From a virus: 64,000 nt of DNA. The stretch lies in the IMG/VR virus record IMGVR_UViG_3300007538_000022, positions 26,275 to 90,274 of that record; one strand, written 5' to 3'. How positions within the stretch are numbered: the stretch's first letter is position 1; every line of letters starts with the position of its first letter. A program made the position numbers and the translations under genes. This document shows, piece by piece, positions 18,630 through 27,173 of this stretch. The notes under the pieces are model-generated. The model was not told the origin of the DNA and did no database searches. It saw nothing but the letters and a program-made list of their open reading frames with translations.

Positions 18630-19621
18630 TGTAATTCCTGTTTTTTATCTAAAAGTTGTTTGAGATTATCTCGATAATTTAATAATAACTTGCCGACTAA
18701 CTTATAAAATCGTTTAAATATTTTATATTCTGAATAATTAGTCTTATCAAAATAAGAAGCATAGTTTGCCATTATGCTACTATAATATTCTTCTTTCATA
18801 AAGTTGCCATTTTTAATAAAGATTGATAACCGTTTAAGGTAAAATTTTATATCTTCAATACTAGCATAATTAATATTATCTTCAATTAATTCATGTAAGA
18901 TGTATAATACTGCTTCGTTTGCATATGCTGATATTTCTTGTGGACTAGACAAATATAATTTTAAATCATTTTTGTCCCTTTTACCAGACATAATTGAATC
19001 TATTGCTTTATTAAAGATTTGCTGATCATTAGTTAAATATGATCGATATTCTTTTGATTGTTTATTCTGTTTTAAATCTTGTTGCATATGTACTAATTCA
19101 TGTATAAAAACATAAATTAGTTTTGCAACAGAATTACTTATTTTGTAAATAGGACTTTTAAATTTAATAGATTTAATAGTTTTGTATGCACGTTGGATGT
19201 TATGAATTGTATTAGTTTCATCAAAATCATTTTGATTAAATAATTCTTGTGTAATACTATTTTTTAAATTTTCCAAAATAGCATCAAGTAAATCTATATT
19301 TAATAAAATTTCAGTGTTTGACGCTTGGCCAGGTACTGTTAAATTTTTTGAAAATTGAATCTCTAATGTATCTGCTAATTCCATATTTAATATATGTTTT
19401 GTAAAATATCTAAACTTTTTTATAATATTATTTTTTAAAATCCGTAGTAAAGTTTTATCTAAAAATAAATAAAAATCATCATAAGATATTAATTTTTGAT
19501 TACTATATTGTTGATAGAATATCTCACCAATAGAAGCAACAGTATCATGCAACGCATTGTCAACTAGTGATAACAATTCATCTCTATAATTGCTATATGA
19601 AATTACTTCATGTAGTTTCAT
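18626..19621 (-). CDS. Zinc metallopeptidase-like protein (HExxH), paralogue C
   Basis: About 331 aa from the ATG at 19621. A GTG further upstream at 19633 is also in frame but lies inside a repeat copied from the neighbouring gene. The motif VFIHELVHMQQ provides HExxH zinc ligands and LSSPQEISAYANEA about 65 residues later probably provides the third ligand. The architecture (helical N-terminal half, HExxH, xxEIxAYA, helical C-terminus) matches the genes at 20597-21637 and 29455-30297, so these are paralogues. The N-terminus MKLHEVISYSNY is a weak version of the capsid-targeting-like signature. The target is unknown. Confidence 0.7.
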   Translation of the reverse strand: MKLHEVISYSNYRDELLSLVDNALHDTVASIGEIFYQQYSNQKLISYDDFYLFLDKTLLRILKNNIIKKFRYFTKHILNMELADTLEIQFSKNLTVPGQASNTEILLNIDLLDAILENLKNSITQELFNQNDFDETNTIHNIQRAYKTIKSIKFKSPIYKISNSVAKLIYVFIHELVHMQQDLKQNKQSKEYRSYLTNDQQIFNKAIDSIMSGKRDKNDLKLYLSSPQEISAYANEAVLYILHELIEDNINYASIEDIKFYLKRLSIFIKNGNFMKEEYYSSIMANYASYFDKTNYSEYKIFKRFYKLVGKLLLNYRDNLKQLLDKKQELQ

Positions 19622-19693
19622 AATATAATACACTCCGATATACGATCAATTAAACTAGCTCTATATTGTGTTAATTGTTGATATACAATTTTA
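19616..19693. repeat. 78-bp direct repeat, copy 1 (remnant of a peptidase 3' end)
   Basis: Identical to 20583-20660 except for one base (A at 19630, T at 20597). Copy 2 is the last codons and stop of the peptidase gene 20597-21637 plus the start of the next gene. In copy 1 the substitution removes the stop codon (TGA to TGT on the minus strand). The copy is mostly non-coding, lying between the genes at 19704 and 19621. It is a scar of tandem duplication or recombination between the paralogous peptidase genes. Confidence 0.9.
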
Positions 19694-19703
19694 TCGCTGT
19701 GAT

Positions 19704-20588
19704 TCATAAATCCCTCTCTTTGTTAAAATGTGTTGCTAATGATTGGTCAATATAATTGTACGGTTCTTCTCTAGCTGCTGCACGTTTTAAATAACGGTTC
19801 TCAGGGTCTATTTTACTAGTATGTGATAGCATTGCGCTATGTGTTCCAACTTTAGTAGCACCTACTTTAAATATTTTATCTTCAACAAAACTAACGTACT
19901 TAACCTGAGAGTTATTTTCAATAAACTTATTAATTACATCGCCTAAAATTTTGATACATTGCGAATATGCAGCAGTGTCAAATGGCATTTTTTGTTTACC
20001 AGTACCGTAATATTTTTTCCAGTCTGCTGTGAATAAGCCGCCAGACTGTTGTGTGTCATCTGTGAATAATCCGGGATTATCATATTGTGGGAAATCCCCC
20101 CATAAACTACTAGGAACAATTCCTAATGGTTCAGACACTGTTACAAAATAAACCGGATATTTATTATCGTTTATAATTCTGTTATAGCTTTTGTATATTC
20201 CACGAGCAGCATTTGCCCATGGTTTAGTTTTACCACAAGGTACAAATGCTACCATTTTATATTTAGAGGGAACTTCATACTTAACAATTTCTCGATGCCA
20301 GTTAGCAATCTCAGGATGCTTAAATAATGCAAGTGTTTCGCCAGGAGTGTATGCTGTGAGCTCAGGATTAAGCAATGGATTACTAGCTAGACTACGTTGT
20401 ACCAACCATTTTCTAAATTGCGGCCACATTTCTTTTGAAATATATTTAGGAGAACCTAATTGATCTATTTCTGTTTGAGTGAGGTTGGCAAATGCGTTTT
20501 GTTTTTCTTCTGAACTGATATTAGTCGGTGGGGCAATACTTTTGATAGATATTTTTCCTGCTTCCTGTATAAATTCACTTGCTTTCAT
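19704..20588 (-). CDS. ArcS/DUF5591-like protein with capsid-targeting-like N-terminus
   Basis: About 294 aa from the ATG at 20588; a GTG 12 bases upstream overlaps the GGAG ribosome binding site and is unlikely. The middle reads FVPCGKTKPWANA, then VTVSEPLGIVPSSLWGDFP and YDNPGLF. This resembles the DUF5591 domain of archaeal tRNA-guanine modifying enzymes (ArcS and TGT relatives: PCSxxKPY...PLGxVPxELxxxYP..YDxP). With QueD encoded 4 kb away, a link to 7-deazaguanine chemistry is possible. The N-terminus MKASEFIQEAG is very like the T4 internal-protein targeting sequence (MKTYQEFIAEA). The catalytic role is inferred, not shown. Confidence 0.55.
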   Translation of the reverse strand: MKASEFIQEAGKISIKSIAPPTNISSEEKQNAFANLTQTEIDQLGSPKYISKEMWPQFRKWLVQRSLASNPLLNPELTAYTPGETLALFKHPEIANWHREIVKYEVPSKYKMVAFVPCGKTKPWANAARGIYKSYNRIINDNKYPVYFVTVSEPLGIVPSSLWGDFPQYDNPGLFTDDTQQSGGLFTADWKKYYGTGKQKMPFDTAAYSQCIKILGDVINKFIENNSQVKYVSFVEDKIFKVGATKVGTHSAMLSHTSKIDPENRYLKRAAAREEPYNYIDQSLATHFNKERDL

Positions 20589-20660
20589 AATATAATTCAC
20601 TCCGATATACGATCAATTAAACTAGCTCTATATTGTGTTAATTGTTGATATACAATTTTA
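20583..20660. repeat. 78-bp direct repeat, copy 2 (inside the peptidase 3' end)
   Basis: The intact source-like copy. It covers the C-terminal codons of the peptidase (ending RASLIDRISE), its stop and the ATG of the following gene. Its partner is at 19616-19693, 967 bases away. Confidence 0.9.
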
Positions 20661-21637
20661 ATGAATCGTTTATAGATAGCAAACTCTTTTTTATTTGCAG
20701 GTTTATAGAAAAAATCTCGATACGTTTGAATAATCTGATAACTTGTTGTATTATTTGACAAGCCTAATATTGCTTGATCCAACTTAAATAAAACATCACG
20801 TACAGAATCTTTGTTTTCAAGTGAAGAATCTAATACAGTACCTAAAATCTCTAAAATAATCCCATAAGCAGATTCTTGTGCATACGCAGCTATTTCTTGA
20901 GGACTAGCATAATATAATTTAAATTTGTAATCAGTGTCTTTGTTTTTCATTAGTTCCGCAAACTTTTTCTTATCCTTCATTAAGTAGGATCTGTACTCAA
21001 GTGCGTCTACGTTTTTTTGATAATGCAGTTGTCTTGAAATTTGGATAAAATGTCCAATTTCATGGATAAGAGTTGTTACAAAAGGAATTGTCACGTCTCG
21101 ATATTCTCTAAACATAAAATTCCAAGTATTAAACATTTTTTTCAATACCGAAATCGCTTCACCTACTGTTGGAATGTATGCATCTTCATCTTCTTCTTCT
21201 TCTTCATCATCATCGTAGTTAAACCCTAGACTATCTAGTTCTAACACATCTGTTAACATCATATGCATAGAGTCTATCACAACAGACACCATATCCATTA
21301 TTAAGCTAATATTAACGACTATATATTCATTTCCAACAGCTTTTGCTTGAATTGACGGTCCTAACGCATCAAACCGAACTCTAACTAATGTTTTTTCATA
21401 TATTCTATTAGACATTGCATCTAACATTGTAGAAAAAAGTGAGTCTGGATCGTTAAAGTTAAGTTCTGATCTCATGCTTATAGGGGGTTCTAATAACTCG
21501 TCAGTAGGATCGTCTTCCTCTAATCGATTAACCAATGCTCGAAGCGTATCGTCCATTGCTTGTAAAATTGCTGCTTTAAGTTTAACTTGCAGCTCTCTAT
21601 GATCTACTGCTTCGATTATTACATCTTTTATTTTCAT
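20597..21637 (-). CDS. Zinc metallopeptidase-like protein (HExxH), paralogue A
   Basis: A 346-aa protein. TLIHEIGHFIQISRQ supplies the HExxH motif and YYASPQEIAAYAQES the probable third ligand. An acidic loop (DDDEEEEEDEDA) lies at about 148-159. The N-terminus MKIKDVIIEAVDHRE fits the capsid-targeting-like pattern, with Glu at position 9 followed by Ala. A GAGGAC ribosome binding site precedes the start. It is a paralogue of the genes at 18626 and 29455. It may process a virion or host protein; the substrate is unknown. Confidence 0.75.
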   Translation of the reverse strand: MKIKDVIIEAVDHRELQVKLKAAILQAMDDTLRALVNRLEEDDPTDELLEPPISMRSELNFNDPDSLFSTMLDAMSNRIYEKTLVRVRFDALGPSIQAKAVGNEYIVVNISLIMDMVSVVIDSMHMMLTDVLELDSLGFNYDDDEEEEEDEDAYIPTVGEAISVLKKMFNTWNFMFREYRDVTIPFVTTLIHEIGHFIQISRQLHYQKNVDALEYRSYLMKDKKKFAELMKNKDTDYKFKLYYASPQEIAAYAQESAYGIILEILGTVLDSSLENKDSVRDVLFKLDQAILGLSNNTTSYQIIQTYRDFFYKPANKKEFAIYKRFIKIVYQQLTQYRASLIDRISE

Positions 21638-21638
21638 T

Positions 21639-22079
21639 TTAGTCCTCAGTATTGAAAAAATCTAAACTTAATACATTGCAATATATTGTTTTCTTTCCTT
21701 GAAGATAACTAGCGACAATTCTATGGTTGCCATCAGCTGCATAGTATATTTCATTAGCAAGATATAGCAAAGGCGGTTCAAAAGAATCGCCTTTATTTTT
21801 CACGATATTTTTAATATGCTCGGAGCTTAGTTTTTCTTCAATACACTTAATAGATTTAATTGGCACTTCCATTCGTGTTCCATATAACATATTCCTTTGT
21901 ACAAATGGAACGTCAGGATACATATATTCATACACTTCGTCGATTATATCCATTGTATCTGAAACAATTTTACCTTTTGCAACTGGCAATGGATTGATAA
22001 AATCATATATTGGCTTTTTTTGCTTATTTTCTGCAATATAAGATTGCACTACTCCATGTATAATTTCACTTAAATGCAT
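21639..22079 (-). CDS. ParB/Srx-like domain protein
   Basis: A 146-aa protein with VPIKSIKCIEEKLSSEHI and, later, YYAADGNHRIVASYLQGKK, the GNHR form of the ParB-like nuclease motif. Single-domain ParB-like proteins are common in phages and can bind nucleotides or nick DNA. The N-terminus MHLSEIIHGVVQSYIAE again fits the short hydrophobic/acidic signature. The stop lies 1 base before the peptidase start, so the two are probably co-translated. Confidence 0.7.
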   Translation of the reverse strand: MHLSEIIHGVVQSYIAENKQKKPIYDFINPLPVAKGKIVSDTMDIIDEVYEYMYPDVPFVQRNMLYGTRMEVPIKSIKCIEEKLSSEHIKNIVKNKGDSFEPPLLYLANEIYYAADGNHRIVASYLQGKKTIYCNVLSLDFFNTED

Positions 22080-22134
22080 TAAATATTTCCTATATTTTTA
22101 GTACAATGTATTGCACGTTTATTGTAGATAGAAA

Positions 22135-22142
22135 TATTTATG
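22135..22142 (-). promoter_or_regulatory. Late promoter box (CATAAATA)
   Basis: The minus strand reads CATAAATA 56 bases upstream of the ATG at 22079. It would drive the peptidase/lysozyme block late in infection. Confidence 0.4.
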
Positions 22143-22151
22143 CAAAATTGG

Positions 22152-23219
22152 TTACATCAACTGATCTTTAAACTTATTATAAAGTTCAGTTGTTGCAAGA
22201 TTTTTATTTTTTGATTCGCACATAATATCGGCAGTATTTGAAAAGGACAATGCCCATTCATTTACTGTATGATTTGGGTAATTATCACTATGCGCTCGTA
22301 ACTTTTGTCGTTTACATCCAGACTCTTTCAACAGTTGCATATTTGGAAAGTCATTTTCAATATGACCAACAAATTCGTGTCTACTATAACTATAATGAAT
22401 TACCGGTCTTACTCCGTTCCACGAATCTATAATACGTAGATATCGACTGTCATTTGGTTTGATATATTCTCCAGTGTTAACAAAATGATGATGAATATCT
22501 AATACTAATGCACAATCATTAGCTAGTTCTAAACTAGCATCGATACCCCATTTATTTTCGTCATTTTCAATAGTTATACAATTCCTTGCTTCAGACGATA
22601 GTCTAGGTAATACTTGTTTAATACCATCAGGCCCACGTTTACCTGAAATATGAACATTAATTTTAAAATCTTGAAATTGTTTTCCATATCCCATCCATCG
22701 AGCAATGTCGGTGTGATATTCAAATTCTTTAATTGAATTTTCAACAATAGCATCATTATCGCTTGCTAAAACAGTAAATTGACCTGGATGCATTGATAAT
22801 CTAATATCATTATCTCTTGCAATTTTTCCAATTTTTGATAATTCAGATTCGCATAGAGATCTAACATCTGATTGTTTCCAAAACGGTTGAAACTGCTCAT
22901 GAGTGTATAATGGAAGACAATCACTTCCTATACGATACATTCTTAAACTTTGATCTAATTTTGAAACATATTCAATTGCATTTTTTAATGCAAGTAAGTT
23001 ATGCTGTGTTAAGTACCATAACCGTTCATTTACACCATATGCTGTTTGTTCAGATAACCATTTAACTGTTGTAGATTTAAAATTTAAATTAGGTACAGCA
23101 ACTACTTTATTTTTTACTTTTTCTGATATTTTACAAGCAAACCCTAGACGTTTGATATTTTGATTAAACATGATTATTTTTTCCAAGTTAGTGAATTGCG
23201 CTTGATTGATGTTAAGCAT
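22152..23219 (-). CDS. uvsE: UV damage endonuclease (UvsE/UVDE family)
   Basis: A 355-aa TIM-barrel enzyme that nicks DNA 5' to UV photoproducts. Family motifs: IKRLGFACK near the start, RLSMHPGQFTVLAS, IENDENKWG, LVLDIHHHFVN and RPVIHYSYSR, which supply the metal-binding His, Glu and Asp residues. Two starts are possible. The ATG at 23219 lies about 26 bases from the expected transcript start but has no obvious ribosome binding site. The ATG at 23171 directly precedes the conserved region. A sigma70-like promoter lies upstream, so it is probably an early gene. Confidence 0.9.
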   Translation of the reverse strand: MLNINQAQFTNLEKIIMFNQNIKRLGFACKISEKVKNKVVAVPNLNFKSTTVKWLSEQTAYGVNERLWYLTQHNLLALKNAIEYVSKLDQSLRMYRIGSDCLPLYTHEQFQPFWKQSDVRSLCESELSKIGKIARDNDIRLSMHPGQFTVLASDNDAIVENSIKEFEYHTDIARWMGYGKQFQDFKINVHISGKRGPDGIKQVLPRLSSEARNCITIENDENKWGIDASLELANDCALVLDIHHHFVNTGEYIKPNDSRYLRIIDSWNGVRPVIHYSYSRHEFVGHIENDFPNMQLLKESGCKRQKLRAHSDNYPNHTVNEWALSFSNTADIMCESKNKNLATTELYNKFKDQLM

Positions 23220-23251
23220 AGAGGTAATGTGTACTATACAACATAGTGTAC

Positions 23252-23281
23252 ATTATACTGTAGTTTTTATTGATTTGTCAA
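23252..23281 (-). promoter_or_regulatory. Sigma70-type promoter for uvsE
   Basis: On the minus strand TTGACA (23276-23281), an 18-base spacer and TATAAT (23252-23257), both perfect hexamers. It lies in the 136-base gap 23220-23355, which holds no gene. Confidence 0.75.
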
Positions 23282-23355
23282 TAGTTTTTGTAAGTTCGAT
23301 TTAACCGTTGAATTGCTGCATAAATATATGTATCAATTTGATTACATTATATACA

Positions 23356-24177
23356 TTAGTACGATCCCCAATTAGATTCTTCTTCGTCGTGTGCTAATTG
23401 TGCTTTAGTGGGTTGTATTGGTGAATATTTGTTATCTACTAATTTTCTATTTTTAATGATAGAAGTTTTAAAGAAAAGTGCTTGAATCGGTTCATTATGA
23501 TGTATGATTCCAGTATTATCAATAAAACCATCTATTCCAAGATGTTTTGTGAATAATACAGTTAGTGCAGATGGAATTGACTTTGGTGTTGGTAAATAAG
23601 GAATATGCTGAACTGCGTAACAAAACGCCCAAAATCTACCACCTGGTAACTTTGATCTTAACGCTGTTTTAAAGACTTTTTGTTTCAACTCGTTTATATA
23701 TTCTACTAAAAATGATGTATCAACATCTTCGATACTAATTTCATAGTCAATTTCTTTCATTTGTGCAAGGTATTGAGTAATCCAAGAATAGATAATACGT
23801 TCTTCTATGACTTTGTAGTAATGAGAAACTTGTTCTTCGGATATTGATGGCAAATCGATAATATTTCCAGAAACTGAAAACAAATTAGCATACGGAGATG
23901 TTCCTGCAAATGGTAAAAAATAAGCAGATTTGCCATCTTTCATAATGTTATATACATATTCAAGTGGATATGCGTATATTCCAACTGGAGTGTTGTATGA
24001 TGTTTGAGGATTGATTCCTAACTTCTCAATGTTTGTAAATGAAATAAACGCATTTTTAATAGTCGAGTTAGGCAATGTACCTGCTTTTTCTAAGTAATCT
24101 TTAATATGCTGATTAATAGATATTTTTGGATTTAATATCGAATGTTTTCGTGCTTCTAAGATATCTTTTACTTTCAT
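23356..24177 (-). CDS. Hypothetical protein with capsid-targeting-like N-terminus
   Basis: A 273-aa protein. It starts MKVKDILEARKHSILN, the clearest capsid-targeting-like N-terminus together with the genes at 20588 and 21637. Residues 60-75 contain TPVGIYAYPLEYV and residues 180-195 LPGGRFWAFCYAVQ; neither points to a known family for me. The C-terminus is polar (LAHDEEESNWGSY). It may be a virion-internal protein. The function is unknown. Confidence 0.6.
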   Translation of the reverse strand: MKVKDILEARKHSILNPKISINQHIKDYLEKAGTLPNSTIKNAFISFTNIEKLGINPQTSYNTPVGIYAYPLEYVYNIMKDGKSAYFLPFAGTSPYANLFSVSGNIIDLPSISEEQVSHYYKVIEERIIYSWITQYLAQMKEIDYEISIEDVDTSFLVEYINELKQKVFKTALRSKLPGGRFWAFCYAVQHIPYLPTPKSIPSALTVLFTKHLGIDGFIDNTGIIHHNEPIQALFFKTSIIKNRKLVDNKYSPIQPTKAQLAHDEEESNWGSY

Positions 24178-24189
24178 TACAGTATTTAG

Positions 24190-24897
24190 TTAAATCCAAT
24201 TATCAATTACCCATTGATCTTTACAATTGTGAGGATTTGGATCTCCATGAAACACTGCAATAGAAGTTTCTTTTTTTATTATAGGATCTCCGTTTTTTAT
24301 AAAATCACGTTTTCCTTTAATTCCTTTTTCTAACGGAGATTTGTTACGCATTTCCCATTTATAACTTTGTATCCATTCATCGGGCCAAAATTCATAATTC
24401 TTTTTAATTGAATATCTAATCCAATCTTGATCACCTAAAAATCGATTCATTACATTTTTAGGATTTTTCATAAATTCAGTATAAACGTAACTATGCTGTC
24501 CTGTTTCTAATCTAAATACACTTGAATTAAACTTCTCATAATTTCTAATCACACATCGATTAAAGTCTCGGATAATTAAAAATTCATAAGGATTATATGT
24601 AAACAAGTAATTTATATTTTTAAATATAATTAGATCTAAATCTAAAAAGAGAATAGTACCTTTTAATACATTATTGGGATTAAACATTAGAGTTTTAAAC
24701 CACCAACCTGTAATATCATATTCTAATGATAGTGGTTCAACTCTAATGTTCTTATTAATTTTAAAGTCGTTGTCAGTAAAACATACAAATTCATGATCCA
24801 ATGTTAAATTACGTTGGATCATGTTATATAATTTGTTTACATACGTTGAGCTATATTTCTCTCCATACTTTAGGCAAACTACATATCTTTTTCCCAT
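24190..24897 (-). CDS. Putative glycosyltransferase (GT-A fold)
   Basis: A 235-aa protein. KRYVVCLKYGEKYSSTYV at the N-terminus, HEFVCFTDND and then GTILFLDLDLIIF supply a DxD-type nucleotide-sugar/metal motif. FLGDQDWI fits the acceptor region of GT8-like proteins. It probably transfers a sugar to DNA, a virion protein or a surface glycan; the donor and acceptor are unknown. It lies 3 bases downstream of queD. Confidence 0.7.
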   Translation of the reverse strand: MGKRYVVCLKYGEKYSSTYVNKLYNMIQRNLTLDHEFVCFTDNDFKINKNIRVEPLSLEYDITGWWFKTLMFNPNNVLKGTILFLDLDLIIFKNINYLFTYNPYEFLIIRDFNRCVIRNYEKFNSSVFRLETGQHSYVYTEFMKNPKNVMNRFLGDQDWIRYSIKKNYEFWPDEWIQSYKWEMRNKSPLEKGIKGKRDFIKNGDPIIKKETSIAVFHGDPNPHNCKDQWVIDNWI

Positions 24898-24900
24898 GTT

Positions 24901-25536
24901 TTACCCATATCTGCAATGACTTTTTTTAGTTTCCCATAATTCTACTGCAGATACAGTTGCTATATTACCGATTTTTGATTGTGCATAATCTTTTAAAAAT
25001 TTACAAATGTTTTCACTTGTAGGACAAAAATCAACAATAACAAAACTATCACGGTGTAATTGTAAATTTTCATCATCTACCGGAAATTCAGCTCCTAAAT
25101 GAATAATCTTATTTTTAAGAAAGTTTTCTTTAATTGCAATATCATACGGACTTACTGTAGTAATTATCATACAATTTGGATCATTAATATCAACCATAAA
25201 TTTATGATCTAATATTTCATCTAAAAACTGTTTCATAAAGTTTAAATTTTTGAAATCAGTTACCATAAACGACTGGTCTAATTCAGATGATGATAACTCA
25301 ATTTTTACTTCGTATGAATGTCCATGTAAATGTTTACATGCACAATCTGTTGTTATACTTAAATCCTCATGCTCCAACTTTTGAGACCATACACGATGTC
25401 CCATTTCAAAATTAAATGTCTTATCAATTGACCAAATCGGCTTTTGTTCCTGTGGTTCAACGTCAGGAGTAACTGGAATATCTTCTACTACTGGCAATTC
25501 TACTACTTTTTTTGATTTTTTAAAAAAACTAAACAT
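24901..25536 (-). CDS. queD: 6-carboxy-tetrahydropterin synthase (QueD), N-terminally extended
   Basis: A 211-aa protein. After a 35-residue low-complexity extension comes the PTPS/QueD fold: FEMGHRV and CACKHLHGHSYEVKIE provide the Cys and zinc-binding His residues, DHKFMVD follows, and the C-terminal LWETKKSHCRY holds the conserved Glu. It makes the preQ0 precursor. In phages QueD usually belongs to a 7-deazaguanine DNA- or tRNA-modification set. No queC, queE or folE is in this window, although an ArcS/DUF5591-like gene lies at 19704-20588. An alternative is a pterin route unrelated to DNA modification. Confidence 0.85.
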   Translation of the reverse strand: MFSFFKKSKKVVELPVVEDIPVTPDVEPQEQKPIWSIDKTFNFEMGHRVWSQKLEHEDLSITTDCACKHLHGHSYEVKIELSSSELDQSFMVTDFKNLNFMKQFLDEILDHKFMVDINDPNCMIITTVSPYDIAIKENFLKNKIIHLGAEFPVDDENLQLHRDSFVIVDFCPTSENICKFLKDYAQSKIGNIATVSAVELWETKKSHCRYG

Positions 25537-25562
25537 GATTTATCCTATATTTAAAGTTTAAA

Positions 25563-25820
25563 TTAATCATTACTAAATGATTTACGAATATTTTTTATTT
25601 CAGTATATATTTTGGTAATATTTTTCGACGCAGATGTTAGTATCTTATAAACTTTTAACGTATGAAACAGCGTCCAAGTACACCATATTACTGAAAACAA
25701 GGCTGTAGACAATATAAATTTGTCATGTAATGTAAATACGTAAAGCCCAACAAAGCATAGTATAACTACAATGTTACTAATAACTACATATTTTTGCCAT
25801 GTGTGTAATTTTTTGAGCAT
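25563..25820 (-). CDS. Small two-TM membrane protein
   Basis: An 85-aa protein with two hydrophobic segments (about 12-30, YVVISNIVVILCFVGLYV; about 35-55, FILSTALFSVIWCTWTLF) and a basic, soluble tail (ASKNITKIYTEIKNIRKSF). It lies between queD and the topoisomerase genes. No family was recognised. Confidence 0.55.
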   Translation of the reverse strand: MLKKLHTWQKYVVISNIVVILCFVGLYVFTLHDKFILSTALFSVIWCTWTLFHTLKVYKILTSASKNITKIYTEIKNIRKSFSND

Positions 25821-25834
25821 AGTATTACTATTTA

Positions 25835-27166
25835 TTAAATAGTAATGTTAAGTGCGTCTTTAAGTAAAATTTCTTCAAAAGTAAATGTTCCATATTCTAT
25901 AATTTTAGAGTGCAAATCTGCAGATTTAGCATTCAACTTAGCAATTTCTTCCTCAGTTAACGACTTCATTGGGAGAGATAAGAATTTTTGAATATACGGT
26001 GTTAACAGTTGATTATATTTTTCTGCTTGTAAAATAACATCTTGCTCTTTTTTATTGCGTAGCTCAATTTTACCATTAACTACTCCTGATATAAAAATAG
26101 ACTTTGCTGTAATATAATCTAAATCAACTTGCATTTGTTGTAGTACATGTTGCTTTCTTAAATTATTAAATTCAATCCGTTTTTCATACCATGCATTTAA
26201 TAACTCATCAATTGAATTAAATATAATTATTTTATTATCTTCATCTATACAAGTAAAGTTTTCTGTTATTTTTTTTACTAATTTAAGTTTATTAAGAATC
26301 CACTCATCGTCTCGTTCGCTAAACTGTCTATCTACTAGAATTTCAAATAAAAATTCGTCGTTATCTGACAAGTCGTCGTAATCTTTAATGTCTTTATCAT
26401 CAACTAATTTATCCAAAACTGCTTGATATTGTTTTAATGTATATCCAATTGGAAGGGCATCAATTACTAATCTGTGTTTTAACTTTCGATAAAAATTTCC
26501 TTTAATAATCCATTGTGTATCTAACTCTCCTGATTCAACAGTACACTTCATTCCATTCCAATGTGGTGTTAAATTAACTTTAGGTTTTCTAATTTTTGTT
26601 CGTTGCTTAACCCACTTTAAGATTTGTTTTGGATCTCTTGGCAGAATTTTCTGTGCAAATCCAATTGACACACCTTCCGATCCATTAATTGCAATTAATG
26701 GTAATACAGGAACGTAGAATCTAGGTTCAATAGATTCATTTTCAAATAATTGATGATTTAATATTTCATAATCGTCTTTAATAAATATTGATTTAAGAAT
26801 GGGATTCATTCTTGCAAAAATGTAACGTGTAGCTGAAGCATCTGGAATAAACGTACTACCAAAATTACCATCGCCTTCTAATAAAGGTAAATTATTACCC
26901 GAACCTACGTAATCCGCAGTCATATTTACAATAGTACTTTCCAGAGAACCATGCAAGTATTGTGCATAGTCTTGAACTTTAGGACCTAAATTTGATACTT
27001 TTACAAATTTATCAATATTTTGTCTAATAACAGTGTGAAGTATTTTACGAGAAGCATTTTTTTGCCCATCAATATAACTTCCTAATTTACGAACATTATC
27101 ATAAACTGAAAATGAAATATATTCATCTTTGAAAAAGTCTTCCAATGGTAATGTATGTGTATTCAT
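25835..27166 (-). CDS. 52: DNA topoisomerase II medium subunit (T4 gp52-like)
   Basis: A 443-aa protein corresponding to the GyrA/ParC breakage-reunion domain without the C-terminal beta-pinwheel, as in T4 gp52. SVYDNVRKLGSYIDGQKNASRK opens the winged-helix region (quoted here only as a landmark near residue 20). The active-site Tyr is in PDASATRYIFARM near residue 112. ISIGFAQ-like GVSIGFAQKILPRDP follows. It relaxes DNA and unlinks replicated phage genomes with the large subunit encoded just upstream (7-base gap). Confidence 0.93.
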   Translation of the reverse strand: MNTHTLPLEDFFKDEYISFSVYDNVRKLGSYIDGQKNASRKILHTVIRQNIDKFVKVSNLGPKVQDYAQYLHGSLESTIVNMTADYVGSGNNLPLLEGDGNFGSTFIPDASATRYIFARMNPILKSIFIKDDYEILNHQLFENESIEPRFYVPVLPLIAINGSEGVSIGFAQKILPRDPKQILKWVKQRTKIRKPKVNLTPHWNGMKCTVESGELDTQWIIKGNFYRKLKHRLVIDALPIGYTLKQYQAVLDKLVDDKDIKDYDDLSDNDEFLFEILVDRQFSERDDEWILNKLKLVKKITENFTCIDEDNKIIIFNSIDELLNAWYEKRIEFNNLRKQHVLQQMQVDLDYITAKSIFISGVVNGKIELRNKKEQDVILQAEKYNQLLTPYIQKFLSLPMKSLTEEEIAKLNAKSADLHSKIIEYGTFTFEEILLKDALNITI

Positions 27167-27173
27167 TGTTTTC

